Shown here in pieces: positions 39,153 to 48,707 of a DNA stretch of 64,000 nucleotides. The DNA comes from an uncultured Erythrobacter sp. Lineage in GTDB: Bacteria; Pseudomonadota; Alphaproteobacteria; Sphingomonadales; Sphingomonadaceae. The notes under the pieces were generated by a model. It ran no database searches. It had not been told where the DNA came from and saw only the letters and a list, made by a program, of their open reading frames with translations. Made by a program: the position numbers and the translations under genes. How positions within the stretch are numbered: position 1 is the stretch's first letter; every line of letters starts with the position of its first letter. Location: NCBI RefSeq assembly GCF_947502395.1, contig NZ_CANMZM010000001.1, positions 868,001 through 932,000 on the forward strand, given 5' to 3'.

Positions 39153-39889
39153 CAATCAGCGGTCCCGCTTCTCTTGCCAAGGTCAAAGCTGGCTTGGATC
39201 GTGTCTGGTTCTGCCGGGACACTGGCCGCTTTCAGAGAGGCAATTTCTTGCTTCATTTCGGCAAGCTCACCCTGAAGCTTCTCAATGCAGTCGACCTTAT
39301 TGCCCTCTTCATCTTCGCATTGCATCGCCAAAGGCGTGCCATAAGGGATAAACTCCTTCATCCATTCTTCTGCGGGGACAAGAGTTGAGCGCGCCTTGAT
39401 CGCCACCATTGTGGCACCCGCAGGCACTTCCTCCATCACCACCGCATTGGCACCGATCCGCGCACGCTCCCCCACTGTGATGGGACCAATAACCTGCGCG
39501 CCTGAACCAATAATCACATTGTCGCAGACAGTGGGATGACGCTTCCCTCCCTTGCCATTGGTGGGATTGGTCCCGCCCAAGGTTACACATTGGTAGATCG
39601 TGACATTGTCGCCGATCTCTGCGGTTTCACCGATGACGGTAAAGCCATGGTCGATAAAGAAATTCTTCCCGATCTTAGCACCGGGGTGAATATCAATCGC
39701 AGTCAGCAAACGACTGAAATGATTTACAAAGCGCGCCAAGAAAAACAGCTTTGCGTTGAACAACCAATGCGCCACTCGGTGCAGCCCAAGTGCCAAAACA
39801 CCGGGATAAAGCATGACCTCCCAGCGCGAGCGCGGCGCGGGATCGCGGGCTTTCACTGAGTCCAAATAGGCTTTGAGCTTTGTGAACAT
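39152..39889 (-). CDS. cysE: Serine O-acetyltransferase
   Basis: It makes O-acetylserine, the precursor for cysteine. The 245-residue protein has the N-terminal helical part and the left-handed beta-helix hexapeptide repeats with DIHPGAKIGKNFFIDHGFTVIGETAEIGDNVTIYQCVTLGG (catalytic Asp and His in this stretch). The length and short N-terminus fit the EpsC-like type. The C-terminus is extended, with KLQGELAEMKQEIASLKAA, a short coiled coil. It lies in the order hdaA-cysE-DUF2794 on one strand. Confidence 0.93.
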   Translation of the reverse strand: MFTKLKAYLDSVKARDPAPRSRWEVMLYPGVLALGLHRVAHWLFNAKLFFLARFVNHFSRLLTAIDIHPGAKIGKNFFIDHGFTVIGETAEIGDNVTIYQCVTLGGTNPTNGKGGKRHPTVCDNVIIGSGAQVIGPITVGERARIGANAVVMEEVPAGATMVAIKARSTLVPAEEWMKEFIPYGTPLAMQCEDEEGNKVDCIEKLQGELAEMKQEIASLKAASVPAEPDTIQASFDLGKRSGTAD

Positions 39890-39930
39890 GAGCAGATTCT
39901 CCCACCAAACGGGCGCAATTGCAAATTTGC

Positions 39931-40572
39931 CTAAAGCAGTTTTGCTTGGGGCGGACCATGCATAGCTTCTAGCGCAGCGCGCCAGACAGACATGGTGGCT
40001 GGGGCAGCGCGTTCAAGACTGATACGATCGATCGTCGCAACAAGTGTCTCAATATCCACAAAACTCCGCCTTGTACGCGTAACAAGATACTCAGCTGCGC
40101 CATCCGCCAAGGAGAGAGCACGCGCCTCTGCATGAGCTTCGATCAATTGGGCTGCCATATCGTCGTCAGGTTCACCGATCGCCAGTTGCAACGATCCGCC
40201 AAGCCGCGACTTCAAGTCTGGCAGGGAAACCTCCCAAGGCGTTTTATCCGCGATCAGCAAAAGGGGAGTGCCCGCATTGGAGCCACCGTCCTGTACCGAA
40301 TTCCACCGGTGGAACACTTCCGCCTCATCCATGGCATCTGCACCATCGATCACTTCGATCCCCTGTGAATGTGCCCAGCGGCCTAAGAGCGACTTTCCTG
40401 AACGCGCAGGACCGGTCAGCACAGCGGTGCGAAATGGCCAGGCCTCAGGCGCACGCAGCGCATCGATAACGCTGGCATTCGCATTCCCAACCACAATGCG
40501 CTGAGACTGACCACTTCCCGAAATCGAGAGCGGGAGGGCAATTTGAGAAGGAAGCTCTTTTGTCTCTGGCAT
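39931..40572 (-). CDS. hdaA: DnaA inactivator HdaA (DnaA domain III homologue)
   Basis: An AAA+-like protein that, with the sliding clamp, triggers hydrolysis of DnaA-bound ATP and so limits re-initiation. The 213 residues start with the clamp-binding motif QIALPL (10-15). A DnaA-type ATPase core follows with Walker A GPARSGKS (54-61) and a DnaA-like lid (RTRRSFVDIETLVATIDRISL). It has no DNA-binding domain IV, unlike DnaA. It lies directly after the DUF2066-like gene, with a 15-nt gap, and purM is divergent from that. Confidence 0.9.
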   Translation of the reverse strand: MPETKELPSQIALPLSISGSGQSQRIVVGNANASVIDALRAPEAWPFRTAVLTGPARSGKSLLGRWAHSQGIEVIDGADAMDEAEVFHRWNSVQDGGSNAGTPLLLIADKTPWEVSLPDLKSRLGGSLQLAIGEPDDDMAAQLIEAHAEARALSLADGAAEYLVTRTRRSFVDIETLVATIDRISLERAAPATMSVWRAALEAMHGPPQAKLL

Positions 40573-40587
40573 ACGCGCCCACAGCCT

Positions 40588-41874
40588 CTAACGGCTGATT
40601 GCGAGCGCATTCGCGCCTTCGCGTACGGTAAAGCCACGTCCGCGAAGCTCCGCAGCAAGCGCAGAAAGCTCGCCCGCATAGCCCACTTGCATCACCGACG
40701 TGCCACCCATTGCCGTGCTGGTCACGGAAACACCGCGGACGCCCGCGACCTGGCGAACTGTCGAGAGACTCGCGTCGAAAGTTGCCGGATCAGGTGTTGC
40801 GAACTGAATGACATAGCTATTTACGGCCACAGGCGCCGGCGTTTCAGTGCCCGGCAAGGCCGCATCTGGAGCGGCGGTGGTCGCAGCGGCGTTAGCCTCC
40901 GCCCGGTTGCGCGCTTCGATCGCTCGCCCAATCTGGATAAGCCTTGCAATCGCCGGGTCCACCTGTCCCGAACCGCCGACCCGCAAGGTGGGATCGGGCA
41001 TTAGTTTCCCATCGACCAGCGCTTGTTCATAGATACGATCGATTCGATCAACCGCTTCGCTCAGCATTTCGGGCAATTGCCCGGGTCCTTCAGCGTCCAA
41101 ACTAAAGCTGTCGAGGAAAACACTGTCTGGGCCATAGCGCGCCGTAAAGGTGCCCTTGATAGGACCGCCGGGGAATTGATGCTCTAGCTTGGCGATAGGA
41201 ACAAGTGCGTCGGCCGCGCCATATTGGTCGAGCGCCAATCGCCACCATGCCCGGCTGCGCCGCCCGGCTTGGCCGTAATTGAGGAGCAGCGAGTCGCCTC
41301 CTGCTCCCGATGGCCGGACGTAGTCGATCCGGCTGGTGCCTGGATTGAACTCTGCCCAAGCGCGCTGCCACGGGTTGCGCACTTCAAATGCAGTGTAGCT
41401 TCCGCCGCTCACAGTTACGGGGATGAGCAGCATCGGGGCGGACGACCGACCGGAGCGCCCGCCGCCCAGATAGCGCCCTGCTCGCTGGCGATCGAAGCTC
41501 ACCCCTAGAGTCGCGACGTAGCGCTTCGGCCCTACTCGCTCGCGCTGAATCACGATGGCTGAGACAAGACCGTTTAGCTGGCCATCAGAAACTGCCGGAC
41601 CGCCCGCTTGGCTCCACGCTTTGCGGGCCGCCTCGCGCCAGGCCTTGCTGCGTGCATCAGCCGGGTCGTCGCCGGTGACATCCACCTCAACCCCGCGAAC
41701 TTCGATATCCGAGCTCGACGCCGTCGGAGCAATTCCGCGATCACCCGAAACTTGCGCCAGCACCAACGCATATCCACCCGCGAGCATAGCCAATGCCACA
41801 AGGATTGCCAGCACCCAGCGGGCACGAATGGGGGCTCTCAAAACTGGGCCAGAAAGGTTTGCTATTGCCGCCAT
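40588..41874 (-). CDS. Exported DUF2066-like protein with C-terminal ferredoxin-like domain
   Basis: A 428-residue protein with an N-terminal membrane anchor or signal ([26 protein letters not shown]). A domain follows that looks like the DUF2066 start ([29 protein letters not shown], then [19 protein letters not shown]). An Ala/Pro-rich linker and a C-terminal beta-alpha-beta domain ([33 protein letters not shown]) complete it; the latter resembles heavy-metal-associated domains but lacks CxxC. The start at ATG 41874 is chosen because it begins the anchor. It lies between hdaA (downstream) and purM (divergent). Function unknown. Confidence 0.7.
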   Translation of the reverse strand: MAAIANLSGPVLRAPIRARWVLAILVALAMLAGGYALVLAQVSGDRGIAPTASSSDIEVRGVEVDVTGDDPADARSKAWREAARKAWSQAGGPAVSDGQLNGLVSAIVIQRERVGPKRYVATLGVSFDRQRAGRYLGGGRSGRSSAPMLLIPVTVSGGSYTAFEVRNPWQRAWAEFNPGTSRIDYVRPSGAGGDSLLLNYGQAGRRSRAWWRLALDQYGAADALVPIAKLEHQFPGGPIKGTFTARYGPDSVFLDSFSLDAEGPGQLPEMLSEAVDRIDRIYEQALVDGKLMPDPTLRVGGSGQVDPAIARLIQIGRAIEARNRAEANAAATTAAPDAALPGTETPAPVAVNSYVIQFATPDPATFDASLSTVRQVAGVRGVSVTSTAMGGTSVMQVGYAGELSALAAELRGRGFTVREGANALAISR

Positions 41875-41944
41875 CGGGGAAATCTCATGGGTCTTTGCCC
41901 AAACCAGCGTGGAATTCCAAGCCCAAAGGGGTAAAGCGCAAAAA

Positions 41945-43042
41945 ATGGAAGGCAAAAACTCACCCTACACCTACGCCGACGCAGGCGTATCGATTGAAGC
42001 GGGCAATGCTCTGGTGAAGGCCATCGCGCCACTCGCCAAGGCCACCGCACGTCCGGGAGCCACCAGCGAACTTGGCGGGTTCGGCGGCTTCTTCGACCCC
42101 AAAGCGGCGGGGTACACTGACCCGCTTTTGGTCGCAGCCAACGATGGCGTTGGCACCAAGCTCAAACTGGCGATCGAGCACGATAAGCATGACACAGTTG
42201 GCATCGACCTAGTTGCAATGTGCGTCAACGATTTGATCGTTCAGGGCGCTGAACCGCTGTTTTTCCTCGACTATTTTGCCACAGGCAAGCTGGAGAACGG
42301 CATTGCCGAGCGGGTGGTTGCAGGCATCGCCGATGGCTGCAAGCAAGCTGGATGTGCGCTGATCGGCGGTGAGACCGCTGAGATGCCGGGCATGTATGCA
42401 GACGGTGATTACGACCTTGCCGGCTTTTGCGTGGGCGCGGTTGAACGCGGCGAGCAATTGACCGGGGAGCAAGTCGCGGCGGGTGATGTGCTGATCGGTC
42501 TCGCAAGCTCTGGCGTGCACTCCAATGGCTACTCGCTGGTACGGCGACTCGCTGAGGATAAAGAGTGGAAACTTGAACGCCCTGCGTTGTTTGATGCTGA
42601 GCGCTTGCTGATTGACGCTTTGATTGAACCGACACGGATTTATGTTGCGAGCCTTCTGCCTCTCATCCGCGAAGGGCTGATCCATGGGCTTGCGCATATT
42701 ACTGGCGGCGGTCTGCTTGAGAATATCCCACGCATTCTGCCCAAGGGGGCCCATGCACAGGTCGATGCCGATCTATGGGAGCAGCCGCGCCTGATGGCTT
42801 TCCTCCAAGCTCAAGGCGCGATTGAGCCAGTAGAAATGGCACGTACGTTCAATTGCGGGGTCGGCATGGCGCTGGCGGTCGCGGAAGATCGCGTCGCCGC
42901 GGTCTCAACACGCCTTGAGGAAGCGGGCGAAACCGTCGTCCAAGTGGGCCGGATAGAGGCTGGCGAGCAAGGCTGCACCGTGCGCGGCTCACAAGGCACC
43001 TGGGGCGGGCGCGAGGATTGGAGTGCAACGCACAATGCCTGA
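41945..43042 (+). CDS. purM: Phosphoribosylformylglycinamidine cyclo-ligase
   Basis: It makes aminoimidazole ribotide (AIR) in purine synthesis. The 365-residue protein starts [21 protein letters not shown]; upstream in-frame codons back to 41555 belong to no known domain. It shows the PurM ATP-binding parts [35 protein letters not shown] and [13 protein letters not shown], and [12 protein letters not shown] near the C-terminus. purN overlaps it by 8 nt. It is divergent from the exported hypothetical, as is common in sphingomonads. Confidence 0.95.
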   Translation: MEGKNSPYTYADAGVSIEAGNALVKAIAPLAKATARPGATSELGGFGGFFDPKAAGYTDPLLVAANDGVGTKLKLAIEHDKHDTVGIDLVAMCVNDLIVQGAEPLFFLDYFATGKLENGIAERVVAGIADGCKQAGCALIGGETAEMPGMYADGDYDLAGFCVGAVERGEQLTGEQVAAGDVLIGLASSGVHSNGYSLVRRLAEDKEWKLERPALFDAERLLIDALIEPTRIYVASLLPLIREGLIHGLAHITGGGLLENIPRILPKGAHAQVDADLWEQPRLMAFLQAQGAIEPVEMARTFNCGVGMALAVAEDRVAAVSTRLEEAGETVVQVGRIEAGEQGCTVRGSQGTWGGREDWSATHNA

Positions 43043-44012
43043 AGGCTCGCAGTCGAAGGCCAGAATCGCCATTTTCATATCCGGCACAGGCACCAATATG
43101 GCGGCGCTTCTCTACGCCAGCCGTCTTCAGGAAGCCGCGTTTGAGATCGTTCTGGTGGCGAGCAATGTTGAAAGCGCTACTGGATTAGAGCTCGCCAAGC
43201 TCGAAGGGCTCGCAACCTTCACCCATTCGCACAAAGGGGTAACCCGCGAAGAGCAGGATGCAGCGATGGAGCGCGCTGTAATGGAGGCAGGCGCGGACTT
43301 CATCGTGCTCGCGGGATATATGCGGATTTTGTCGGATGAATTTGTCGAACGCTGGGAAGGTCGTTTGCTCAACATTCACCCGTCGCTTCTTCCCAAATAC
43401 AAAGGTCTCGACACCTTTCATCGCGCGATTAATGCGGGCGACAGCCATGCGGGCTCTAGCGTGCATATCGTCACGGCGGAGCTCGACGCAGGAGAGGTGC
43501 TTGCGCAGGTTCGCGTCGCTATCGCGCCTGAGGATTCTGCAGAGAGCCTGGCGCAAAGGGTGAAACTGGCCGAGCACCAGCTCTATCCGCGTGCAATTGC
43601 CGAGTACGTTTCGCGCGGGAGCGATCCGGATTTCCTGTTTGCGAAACTGCGTGAATTGGCTCTGGCGCTTCCCGAAACACATGAGAAAGACAGTCATGGC
43701 TCGCCCGGTTTTCGGGTCGGCACCGAGAAATCGGGCAAGTTTTTCGCCCATTTCAGCCAGCAGCACCACGGATCTGAACACATTGCAGTGCTGGTGAAGA
43801 CCAGCAGCATGGACGAACTGATGGGCCTCGTCGAGAACCAACCAGGGACCTACTACAAGCCCGCCTATTACGGCGCGAGCGGATGGGTAGGAGTGATCCT
43901 CAATCGGCCGAATGTCGATTGGGAACACGTCGCCGACTGGCTAGAGCGAAGCTGGCGGCAGTGCGCTCCTTCGAGGCTTACCAAGCTGCTCGACGCGGCC
44001 GATCAGTTCTAA
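43035..44012 (+). CDS. purN: Phosphoribosylglycinamide formyltransferase fused to an MmcQ/YjbR-like domain
   Basis: Residues 1-190 are PurN, which transfers a formyl group from 10-formyl-THF to GAR. Catalytic Asn-His are in [12 protein letters not shown], Asp in [13 protein letters not shown], and the phosphate loop in [11 protein letters not shown]. Residues about 195-310 form an MmcQ/YjbR (DUF419) fold: [40 protein letters not shown], ending [14 protein letters not shown]. YjbR-type proteins are small, with an unknown role. The total is 325 residues, against about 210 for PurN alone. It overlaps purM by 8 nt, and the next gene by one (TAATG). Confidence 0.9.
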   Translation: MPEGSQSKARIAIFISGTGTNMAALLYASRLQEAAFEIVLVASNVESATGLELAKLEGLATFTHSHKGVTREEQDAAMERAVMEAGADFIVLAGYMRILSDEFVERWEGRLLNIHPSLLPKYKGLDTFHRAINAGDSHAGSSVHIVTAELDAGEVLAQVRVAIAPEDSAESLAQRVKLAEHQLYPRAIAEYVSRGSDPDFLFAKLRELALALPETHEKDSHGSPGFRVGTEKSGKFFAHFSQQHHGSEHIAVLVKTSSMDELMGLVENQPGTYYKPAYYGASGWVGVILNRPNVDWEHVADWLERSWRQCAPSRLTKLLDAADQF

Positions 44013-45217
44013 TGCCCACCCCAGAGCGCGAACACCTCCTGTCGCGTGGCAAACTGGCAGACCGCGCCAATTTGTTTTTGGGTCGCGCATGGGAGCGCGG
44101 CTGGCTCCCGCCGCCCAGCCTTGAGCCCGATGCGCTGTGGGCTATTGCTGCCAAGGGCATCAACGATTCAGTACACGCCGAGATTAGCGGGCGGAGCGAT
44201 GAAGATGTTGCCGATTTCCGTTTGCGGCTTGAGAAGCTGTGCTCGGCAATGGCTGGAGAGGCGCAACTCAATGCGTTGGGTCATGCGATGGCGCATGGCC
44301 AATTGGTCAGGGTGATCCGCAACCGGCTGGCCTTCGGGGAGCTCTGGCGAGTGCAACCGAGCCTTCTCGATACCAAGTTCGCCCCGCCGATTATCGTGAT
44401 AGGCCACATGCGCAGCGGCACCACGCGCATTCACAAGCTGCTCGCGAGCGACCCGGCGCATTCACACACACGCTATGAGGATGCCTATCATCCGGTACCG
44501 GCGCGCTCTGGCATGAACCGGATCAAATCAGCCTTGGATCTCGCCATGCTGGGCGCGCTCAATCCGTGGCTGCAATCGATTCACCCGATGGGCGTTGGAG
44601 AGGTAGAGGAAGAGCTCGCCTGGATTTCCGCCGCGCTTCACCATTCGATCTACGAATCGCAGTGGCATATCCCGAGCTACAGTGCCTTTAGCGAGGCTCG
44701 CGACCCCACGCCAATCTACCATGAATTCGCGCGGATTCTGCGCACCGATGCAGCGACCCGGGGAATTGCGGATAAGCCACGTGTGATAAAAGTCCCAGCC
44801 TTTGCCGAGGACCTGCCCGCCCTGCTTGCCCAGCTCCCCGATGCCCGGCTTGTCATCGCGACCCGCGACCATGATGCGGTGCACCGCAGCGCCGTCTCCT
44901 TGTGCGCAAACCAGATGGCGATCCAGTCCGACCATTGCGATCTCGCTCAGATCGAGGCGCTGTGGGAGCACAAGATCACCATGCGTGAGGAGCGGATGGC
45001 CGACGCACTCGAAGGCTGGACGGGACCCATCGCCAAGCTTCATTTTGATGAACTCAATGACGATTGGGAGAGCGCGATGAGACGCTGCTACGAAGCGCTA
45101 GGCCTGGAGCTCAACGGGCAGGCGCTAACCGCCATGCGCGCGCAGATGGCAGAAAGCGCCAAGGGGACCCACGTTGCGCATTCAGAGCAACTCAAACGCT
45201 TCGCCGAGGGAAGCTGA
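44012..45217 (+). CDS. Sulfotransferase family protein
   Basis: A 401-residue P-loop protein with the PAPS 5'-phosphosulfate motif IVIGHMRSGTTRIHKLL (about residue 130) and the later region RLVIATRDHDAVHRS for the 3'-phosphate. The C-terminal KLHFDELNDDWESAMRRCYEALGL fits the Sulfotransfer_3 family. It uses PAPS to sulfate an alcohol or amine, or is a related PAPS-binding protein; the acceptor is unknown. The start ATG overlaps the purN stop (TAATG), so it is the third gene of the purM-purN operon. Confidence 0.85.
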   Translation: MPTPEREHLLSRGKLADRANLFLGRAWERGWLPPPSLEPDALWAIAAKGINDSVHAEISGRSDEDVADFRLRLEKLCSAMAGEAQLNALGHAMAHGQLVRVIRNRLAFGELWRVQPSLLDTKFAPPIIVIGHMRSGTTRIHKLLASDPAHSHTRYEDAYHPVPARSGMNRIKSALDLAMLGALNPWLQSIHPMGVGEVEEELAWISAALHHSIYESQWHIPSYSAFSEARDPTPIYHEFARILRTDAATRGIADKPRVIKVPAFAEDLPALLAQLPDARLVIATRDHDAVHRSAVSLCANQMAIQSDHCDLAQIEALWEHKITMREERMADALEGWTGPIAKLHFDELNDDWESAMRRCYEALGLELNGQALTAMRAQMAESAKGTHVAHSEQLKRFAEGS

Positions 45218-45221
45218 CACG

Positions 45222-45248
45222 AAAAAGGCCGCCCCTAAGGACGGCCTC
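45222..45248 (-). terminator. Rho-independent terminator of ndk
   Basis: On the minus strand GGCCGTCC-TTA-GGGGCGGCC is followed by TTTTT, 30 nt after the ndk stop. The same hairpin lies after the convergent sulfotransferase gene, but with a weaker T-run on that side. Confidence 0.8.
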
Positions 45249-45276
45249 TTCCAAAAGCCTGTGGGGTAGATACGGC

Positions 45277-45699
45277 TTAGCCAACGATTTCGTCGTCGTT
45301 GAAGAAGAAGGCGATTTCAATCGCTGCGTTCTCTTCGCTGTCTGAACCGTGGACCGAGTTCTCACCGATTGAGAGCGCGAATTCCTTACGAATTGTCCCT
45401 TCATCAGCGTCTGCTGGGTTGGTTGCGCCCATCACGTCGCGGTTGCGCTTCACAGCGTCTTCGCCTTCGAGGACTTGCACAACCACTGGCTCGCTCATCA
45501 TGAACTCGACGAGTTCACCAAAGAAGGGACGCTCTTTGTGTACGGCGTAGAAGCCCTCGGCTTGTTCACGGCTCATGTGGATGCGCTTGGAAGCGACGAC
45601 GCGAAGGCCAGCTTCTTCAAGCTTGGCAGTGACGGCACCGGTGAGATTGCGCTTGGTCGCATCGGGCTTGATGATCGAAAAGGTGCGGGTAACCGCCAT
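45277..45699 (-). CDS. ndk: Nucleoside diphosphate kinase
   Basis: It balances NTP and dNTP pools by phosphate transfer through a histidine. The 140-residue protein starts [18 protein letters not shown] (AAGGAAC before the ATG; the frame is open to 45741) and has the active site [12 protein letters not shown] with the phosphohistidine. Length and ending [13 protein letters not shown] are typical. It is single, with its own terminator. Confidence 0.97.
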   Translation of the reverse strand: MAVTRTFSIIKPDATKRNLTGAVTAKLEEAGLRVVASKRIHMSREQAEGFYAVHKERPFFGELVEFMMSEPVVVQVLEGEDAVKRNRDVMGATNPADADEGTIRKEFALSIGENSVHGSDSEENAAIEIAFFFNDDEIVG

Positions 45700-45818
45700 T
45701 GGACTGTTCCTTGTTTTGAGAGAGGGACGTGCGGAAACCACACGTCAAAAATTTCTCGCGCGCCCCTAGCGGTGAGCGCGGCCAAGTTCAAGTTTTGTGT
45801 TTGGTGTGTGGCGGCGTT

Positions 45819-46328
45819 CTAGCCAGGCTCTTCGCTAATTGTCAGCTGGCCAGTCACAATACCGTCATCGTCGGGAAATGCGCTGACTGAGAACGTTGTG
45901 CCAGTTTGCTCATTCTCTCCGCCAATCATTTTACCACCGTTCATGCTGGTTTCGATCTGGATCGTGATCCCGGCATCCTCGGCCTCCTCCCGGTAGTGCG
46001 CGACGATTTCGTCAGGCGTTTCGTCGGTTCGGAAGGTCGTAAGGCTTCCCTTGGTGTCACCTTGGTCTATGATGGTGTTGCTGAGCACTTCGGCCCCACT
46101 GAATAGAGTGAAACCCGCCGGCAAGCTATCCGGCGTCTCGGTGTTGGTTCGCATGCTGACCGTCCCGTCTTCGGTCTCAACCGTCATAGAGCTTTCACCG
46201 CTTGTCTGGTCGATGGTGTATTCGCCGGTTTCGCCATCATCTGTGGTGAATTCACCCGATGTCTCTGACCCGCACCCTATCAGAAGCAGCGCGCCTGCAG
46301 CTGACAATGCAATCGCTGATTTACACAT
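45819..46328 (-). CDS. Hypothetical lipoprotein
   Basis: A 169-residue protein with a lipoprotein signal MCKSAIALSAAGALLLIGCGS, the lipobox being LIGC. The mature part is Thr/Glu/Asp/Gly-rich (TTDDGETGEYTIDQTSGESSMTVETEDGT) and then mixed alpha/beta. The start ATG 46328 is chosen because GGGGAG lies 8 nt upstream; the frame is open to 46361. No family is recognised. It lies after holC on the same strand with a 60-nt gap. Confidence 0.75.
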   Translation of the reverse strand: MCKSAIALSAAGALLLIGCGSETSGEFTTDDGETGEYTIDQTSGESSMTVETEDGTVSMRTNTETPDSLPAGFTLFSGAEVLSNTIIDQGDTKGSLTTFRTDETPDEIVAHYREEAEDAGITIQIETSMNGGKMIGGENEQTGTTFSVSAFPDDDGIVTGQLTISEEPG

Positions 46329-46388
46329 TAGATATCTCCCCATACCCTCGCGCACTATCATGCCAGCCCATCGGCTGAGCGCAAGAGT

Positions 46389-46823
46389 TCAGGCAACCTT
46401 GATCCATTTGCCGCCGTCCTGACGGAAGAAGGCGCGTTCGAGATCGTCGATGCCGTCGAGACTGCGCCAAGTCGCGCGGGCTGCGTCGAGGGTATCATCG
46501 TCGAACAGCAGAAAGACCCGCTGAAAGCCCGATTGTTCGCGATATTCACCGTCAGCAAAGATCACGTGGCTGGCCGAATTGGGCGCATCGGTCGCGTCGG
46601 ATAACAAGATTGGCTGCTTCGCTGCGCCTGCCCCGCTTGCCTCCCCATTGGCCAAAAAACTCTCCGATCCCGCCTTCCAAAGTTCGCGCGATACGGTTTG
46701 ACGTTGATCGGGTGATTTGCTCACCACAAGCAAACGCTCGCCGCTGTCCATGACTCGCTGCGCGATCAGAGAGACGACCTTTTCAACCGGGTCGCTAGAG
46801 AGCTGCCAGAAATCGACTTTCAT
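46389..46823 (-). CDS. holC: DNA polymerase III subunit chi
   Basis: The clamp-loader accessory subunit that contacts single-strand binding protein. The 144-residue protein starts MKVDFWQLSSDPVEKVVSLIAQRVMDSGERLLVVS and has the chi pattern PNSASHVIFADGE...FQRVFLLFDDDTLDAARATWRSL, ending DGGKWIKVA. It is in the usual alphaproteobacterial order downstream of pepA; here the DUF2256 mini-gene lies between. Confidence 0.9.
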   Translation of the reverse strand: MKVDFWQLSSDPVEKVVSLIAQRVMDSGERLLVVSKSPDQRQTVSRELWKAGSESFLANGEASGAGAAKQPILLSDATDAPNSASHVIFADGEYREQSGFQRVFLLFDDDTLDAARATWRSLDGIDDLERAFFRQDGGKWIKVA

Positions 46824-46842
46824 GAGGTACCGTTAGACCAAG

Positions 46843-46913
46843 CCACCCGCTCCCTCCACCCTTCCACCCGGATTTTCGCACCGGAGTATGATCAGGGTGT
46901 AGGGAGCGGGTGG
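46843..46913. repeat. Long 13-bp-arm inverted repeat between DUF2256 and holC
   Basis: CCACCCGCTCCCT (46843-46855) is the exact reverse complement of AGGGAGCGGGTGG (46901-46913). The 45-nt loop can pair further through CACCCT (46857-46862) and AGGGTG. It fills the gap between the DUF2256 stop and the holC start on the minus strand. It could be a transcription attenuator, an mRNA processing site or a decayed repeat element. Confidence 0.65.
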
Positions 46914-46921
46914 TCGAGGCG

Positions 46922-47065
46922 CTATTGTTTGGACCGCTTACACCGCTCAGAACAATAGCGGACATTCTCCCACTCCCGCGCCCATTTCTTGCGCCAGCTA
47001 AACGGGAGCCCGCAGGTCTCACAGATTTTGGACGGAAGATCTGATTTCTTCCGCATTCTGGGCAT
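46922..47065 (-). CDS. DUF2256 zinc-ribbon-like mini-protein, 47 aa
   Basis: A 47-residue basic protein with two cysteine pairs: [10 protein letters not shown] and [11 protein letters not shown], around [14 protein letters not shown]. This is the DUF2256 pattern (C-x2-C ... RPFxWRKKWxxxWxxVxYCSxxC), a probable zinc-binding ribbon. ATG 47065 has AGGA upstream. DUF2256 genes often accompany cryptochrome/photolyase genes; here a photolyase is in the window but about 30 kb away. It lies between pepA and holC on one strand. Confidence 0.85.
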   Translation of the reverse strand: MPRMRKKSDLPSKICETCGLPFSWRKKWAREWENVRYCSERCKRSKQ

Positions 47066-47105
47066 CTTTGTTGTCCTACCGCTTCGCTACTTGAGGACGG
47101 CGAGA

Positions 47106-48563
47106 TTACTCAGCGTAATCGGCGACAAACTGGTCGATCAGCCGCGCACCGTACCCGGTTGCGCCCTTCTCGTGGGTTGCGCCCGGCTTGTCCGACCACA
47201 CCATGCCCGCAATATCGCAGTGCGCCCAAGGGGTGCCCTTTTTGATGAAGCGGTGGAGGAATTGCGCCGCGGTGATCGAACCCGCCCAGCGTCCACCGAT
47301 GTTCTTCATATCGGCGATGGGTGAGTTGATGAGCTTGTCGTATGCTGGCCCGATCGGCATGCGCCACAGCTTGTCATCGGTGGTCTTGCCCGCCGCCAGA
47401 AGCTTGTCCGCCAGCGCGTCATCATTGGCGAAGAGACCGCCGTGCTCATTGCCGAGCGCTACAATCATCGCACCGGTCAGGGTCGCGAAGTCAACCACTT
47501 GAGCCGGGTCAAACGTCTCCTGCGCCCAATGCAGCGCATCACAGAGAACAAGGCGACCTTCCGCATCGGTGTTAAGCACTTCGACCGTCTGGCCGCTCAT
47601 CGTGGTGAGGACATCGCCGGGGCGGATCGCATTGCCATCGGGCATGTTCTCAACAAGGCCCATAACGCCAATGACGTTCGCTTTCGCCTTGCGCGATACG
47701 ACTGCGAGCATTCCGCCAGCCACTGCGCCAGCGCCGCCCATGTCCCACTTCATGTCTTCCATACCCGGTGCTGGCTTGATCGAAATGCCGCCGGTATCGA
47801 AGGTCACGCCCTTGCCGACGAATACCGAAGGTTTATCACCTTCCTTGCCGCCGTTCCAGCGGATGGCGAGCAATTGCGATTCGCGTCGAGAGCCTTGTCC
47901 AACGCCAAGCAGCGCGCCCATGCCTAGCTCAGTCATCTCTGCTTCGCCGAGCACAACCAGCTCCGCGCCGGTTCCCGCAAACGCTTCTTGACAAAGCGCG
48001 ACGAAGCTTTCCGGGTAAACGATATTTGCAGGCTCAGTGACAAGCTTCTTGGTGAACTCCACCCCGCGCGCGATGGCGGCATTGCGCTCCCAATCGGACT
48101 CGGTGCCCTCTGGTGCGCCGACCACATGGACGGTCTTCAACGAGATTTTTTTGTCAGCAGAAAGCTTGGTGCGGTATTCGTCATGCGCCCAGCTGCGCAG
48201 CTTCGCTCCTAAAAGCACGGCGCCCGCATCCTCTGCCGACAACCCTGTCTTGCCAAGGTCCAACACCAATTCTCCTTCACCCGACCGCAGATATTTCGCG
48301 ACCGCTGCGCCGCCTGCACGTTCCAGTTTGAGACGGCGATCGTCCGCACCTTTCTCTCCAGCGCCGACGAGAGCGATCCGCTTGGTCGCACCATCCACGC
48401 TTGCAAAGCCCTCAAACACTTGCCCCGCATTGCCCTTAAATCGCGAAGCCTCAGCACCCTCGATGAGGACCGGATCGAGACCTTCTGGCGTATCGCCCTG
48501 GTTGACGATGGTCGCTCTTACACGCGTTTGAGCAGGAGATGTGTCTGTGAAAAGGATTTGCAT
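47106..48563 (-). CDS. pepA: Leucyl aminopeptidase (M17)
   Basis: A two-metal cytosolic aminopeptidase of 485 residues. The C-terminal catalytic domain includes VFVGKGVTFDTGGISIKP (Lys and Asp ligands), GMEDMKWDMGGAG and the signature NTDAEGRLVLCDAL. The start MQILFTDTSPAQT is supported by GGAAC before ATG 48563; an open frame continues to 48899, into the start of the divergent lptD region. PepA of some bacteria also binds DNA; that is not shown here. Confidence 0.95.
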   Translation of the reverse strand: MQILFTDTSPAQTRVRATIVNQGDTPEGLDPVLIEGAEASRFKGNAGQVFEGFASVDGATKRIALVGAGEKGADDRRLKLERAGGAAVAKYLRSGEGELVLDLGKTGLSAEDAGAVLLGAKLRSWAHDEYRTKLSADKKISLKTVHVVGAPEGTESDWERNAAIARGVEFTKKLVTEPANIVYPESFVALCQEAFAGTGAELVVLGEAEMTELGMGALLGVGQGSRRESQLLAIRWNGGKEGDKPSVFVGKGVTFDTGGISIKPAPGMEDMKWDMGGAGAVAGGMLAVVSRKAKANVIGVMGLVENMPDGNAIRPGDVLTTMSGQTVEVLNTDAEGRLVLCDALHWAQETFDPAQVVDFATLTGAMIVALGNEHGGLFANDDALADKLLAAGKTTDDKLWRMPIGPAYDKLINSPIADMKNIGGRWAGSITAAQFLHRFIKKGTPWAHCDIAGMVWSDKPGATHEKGATGYGARLIDQFVADYAE

Positions 48564-48707
48564 GACTGTTCCAAAGAGTTGGCCCAACGCGCGGGCGCAA
48601 AATTGAGAGTGCTTTGACCGACGCCCAAGAACGCCTGACCGTGGGCAAGAGTTCCAATGCCCGGAAACGCGATTGCGATTAGGCGTGAGCGGTGCAATAG
48701 GCAAGCC

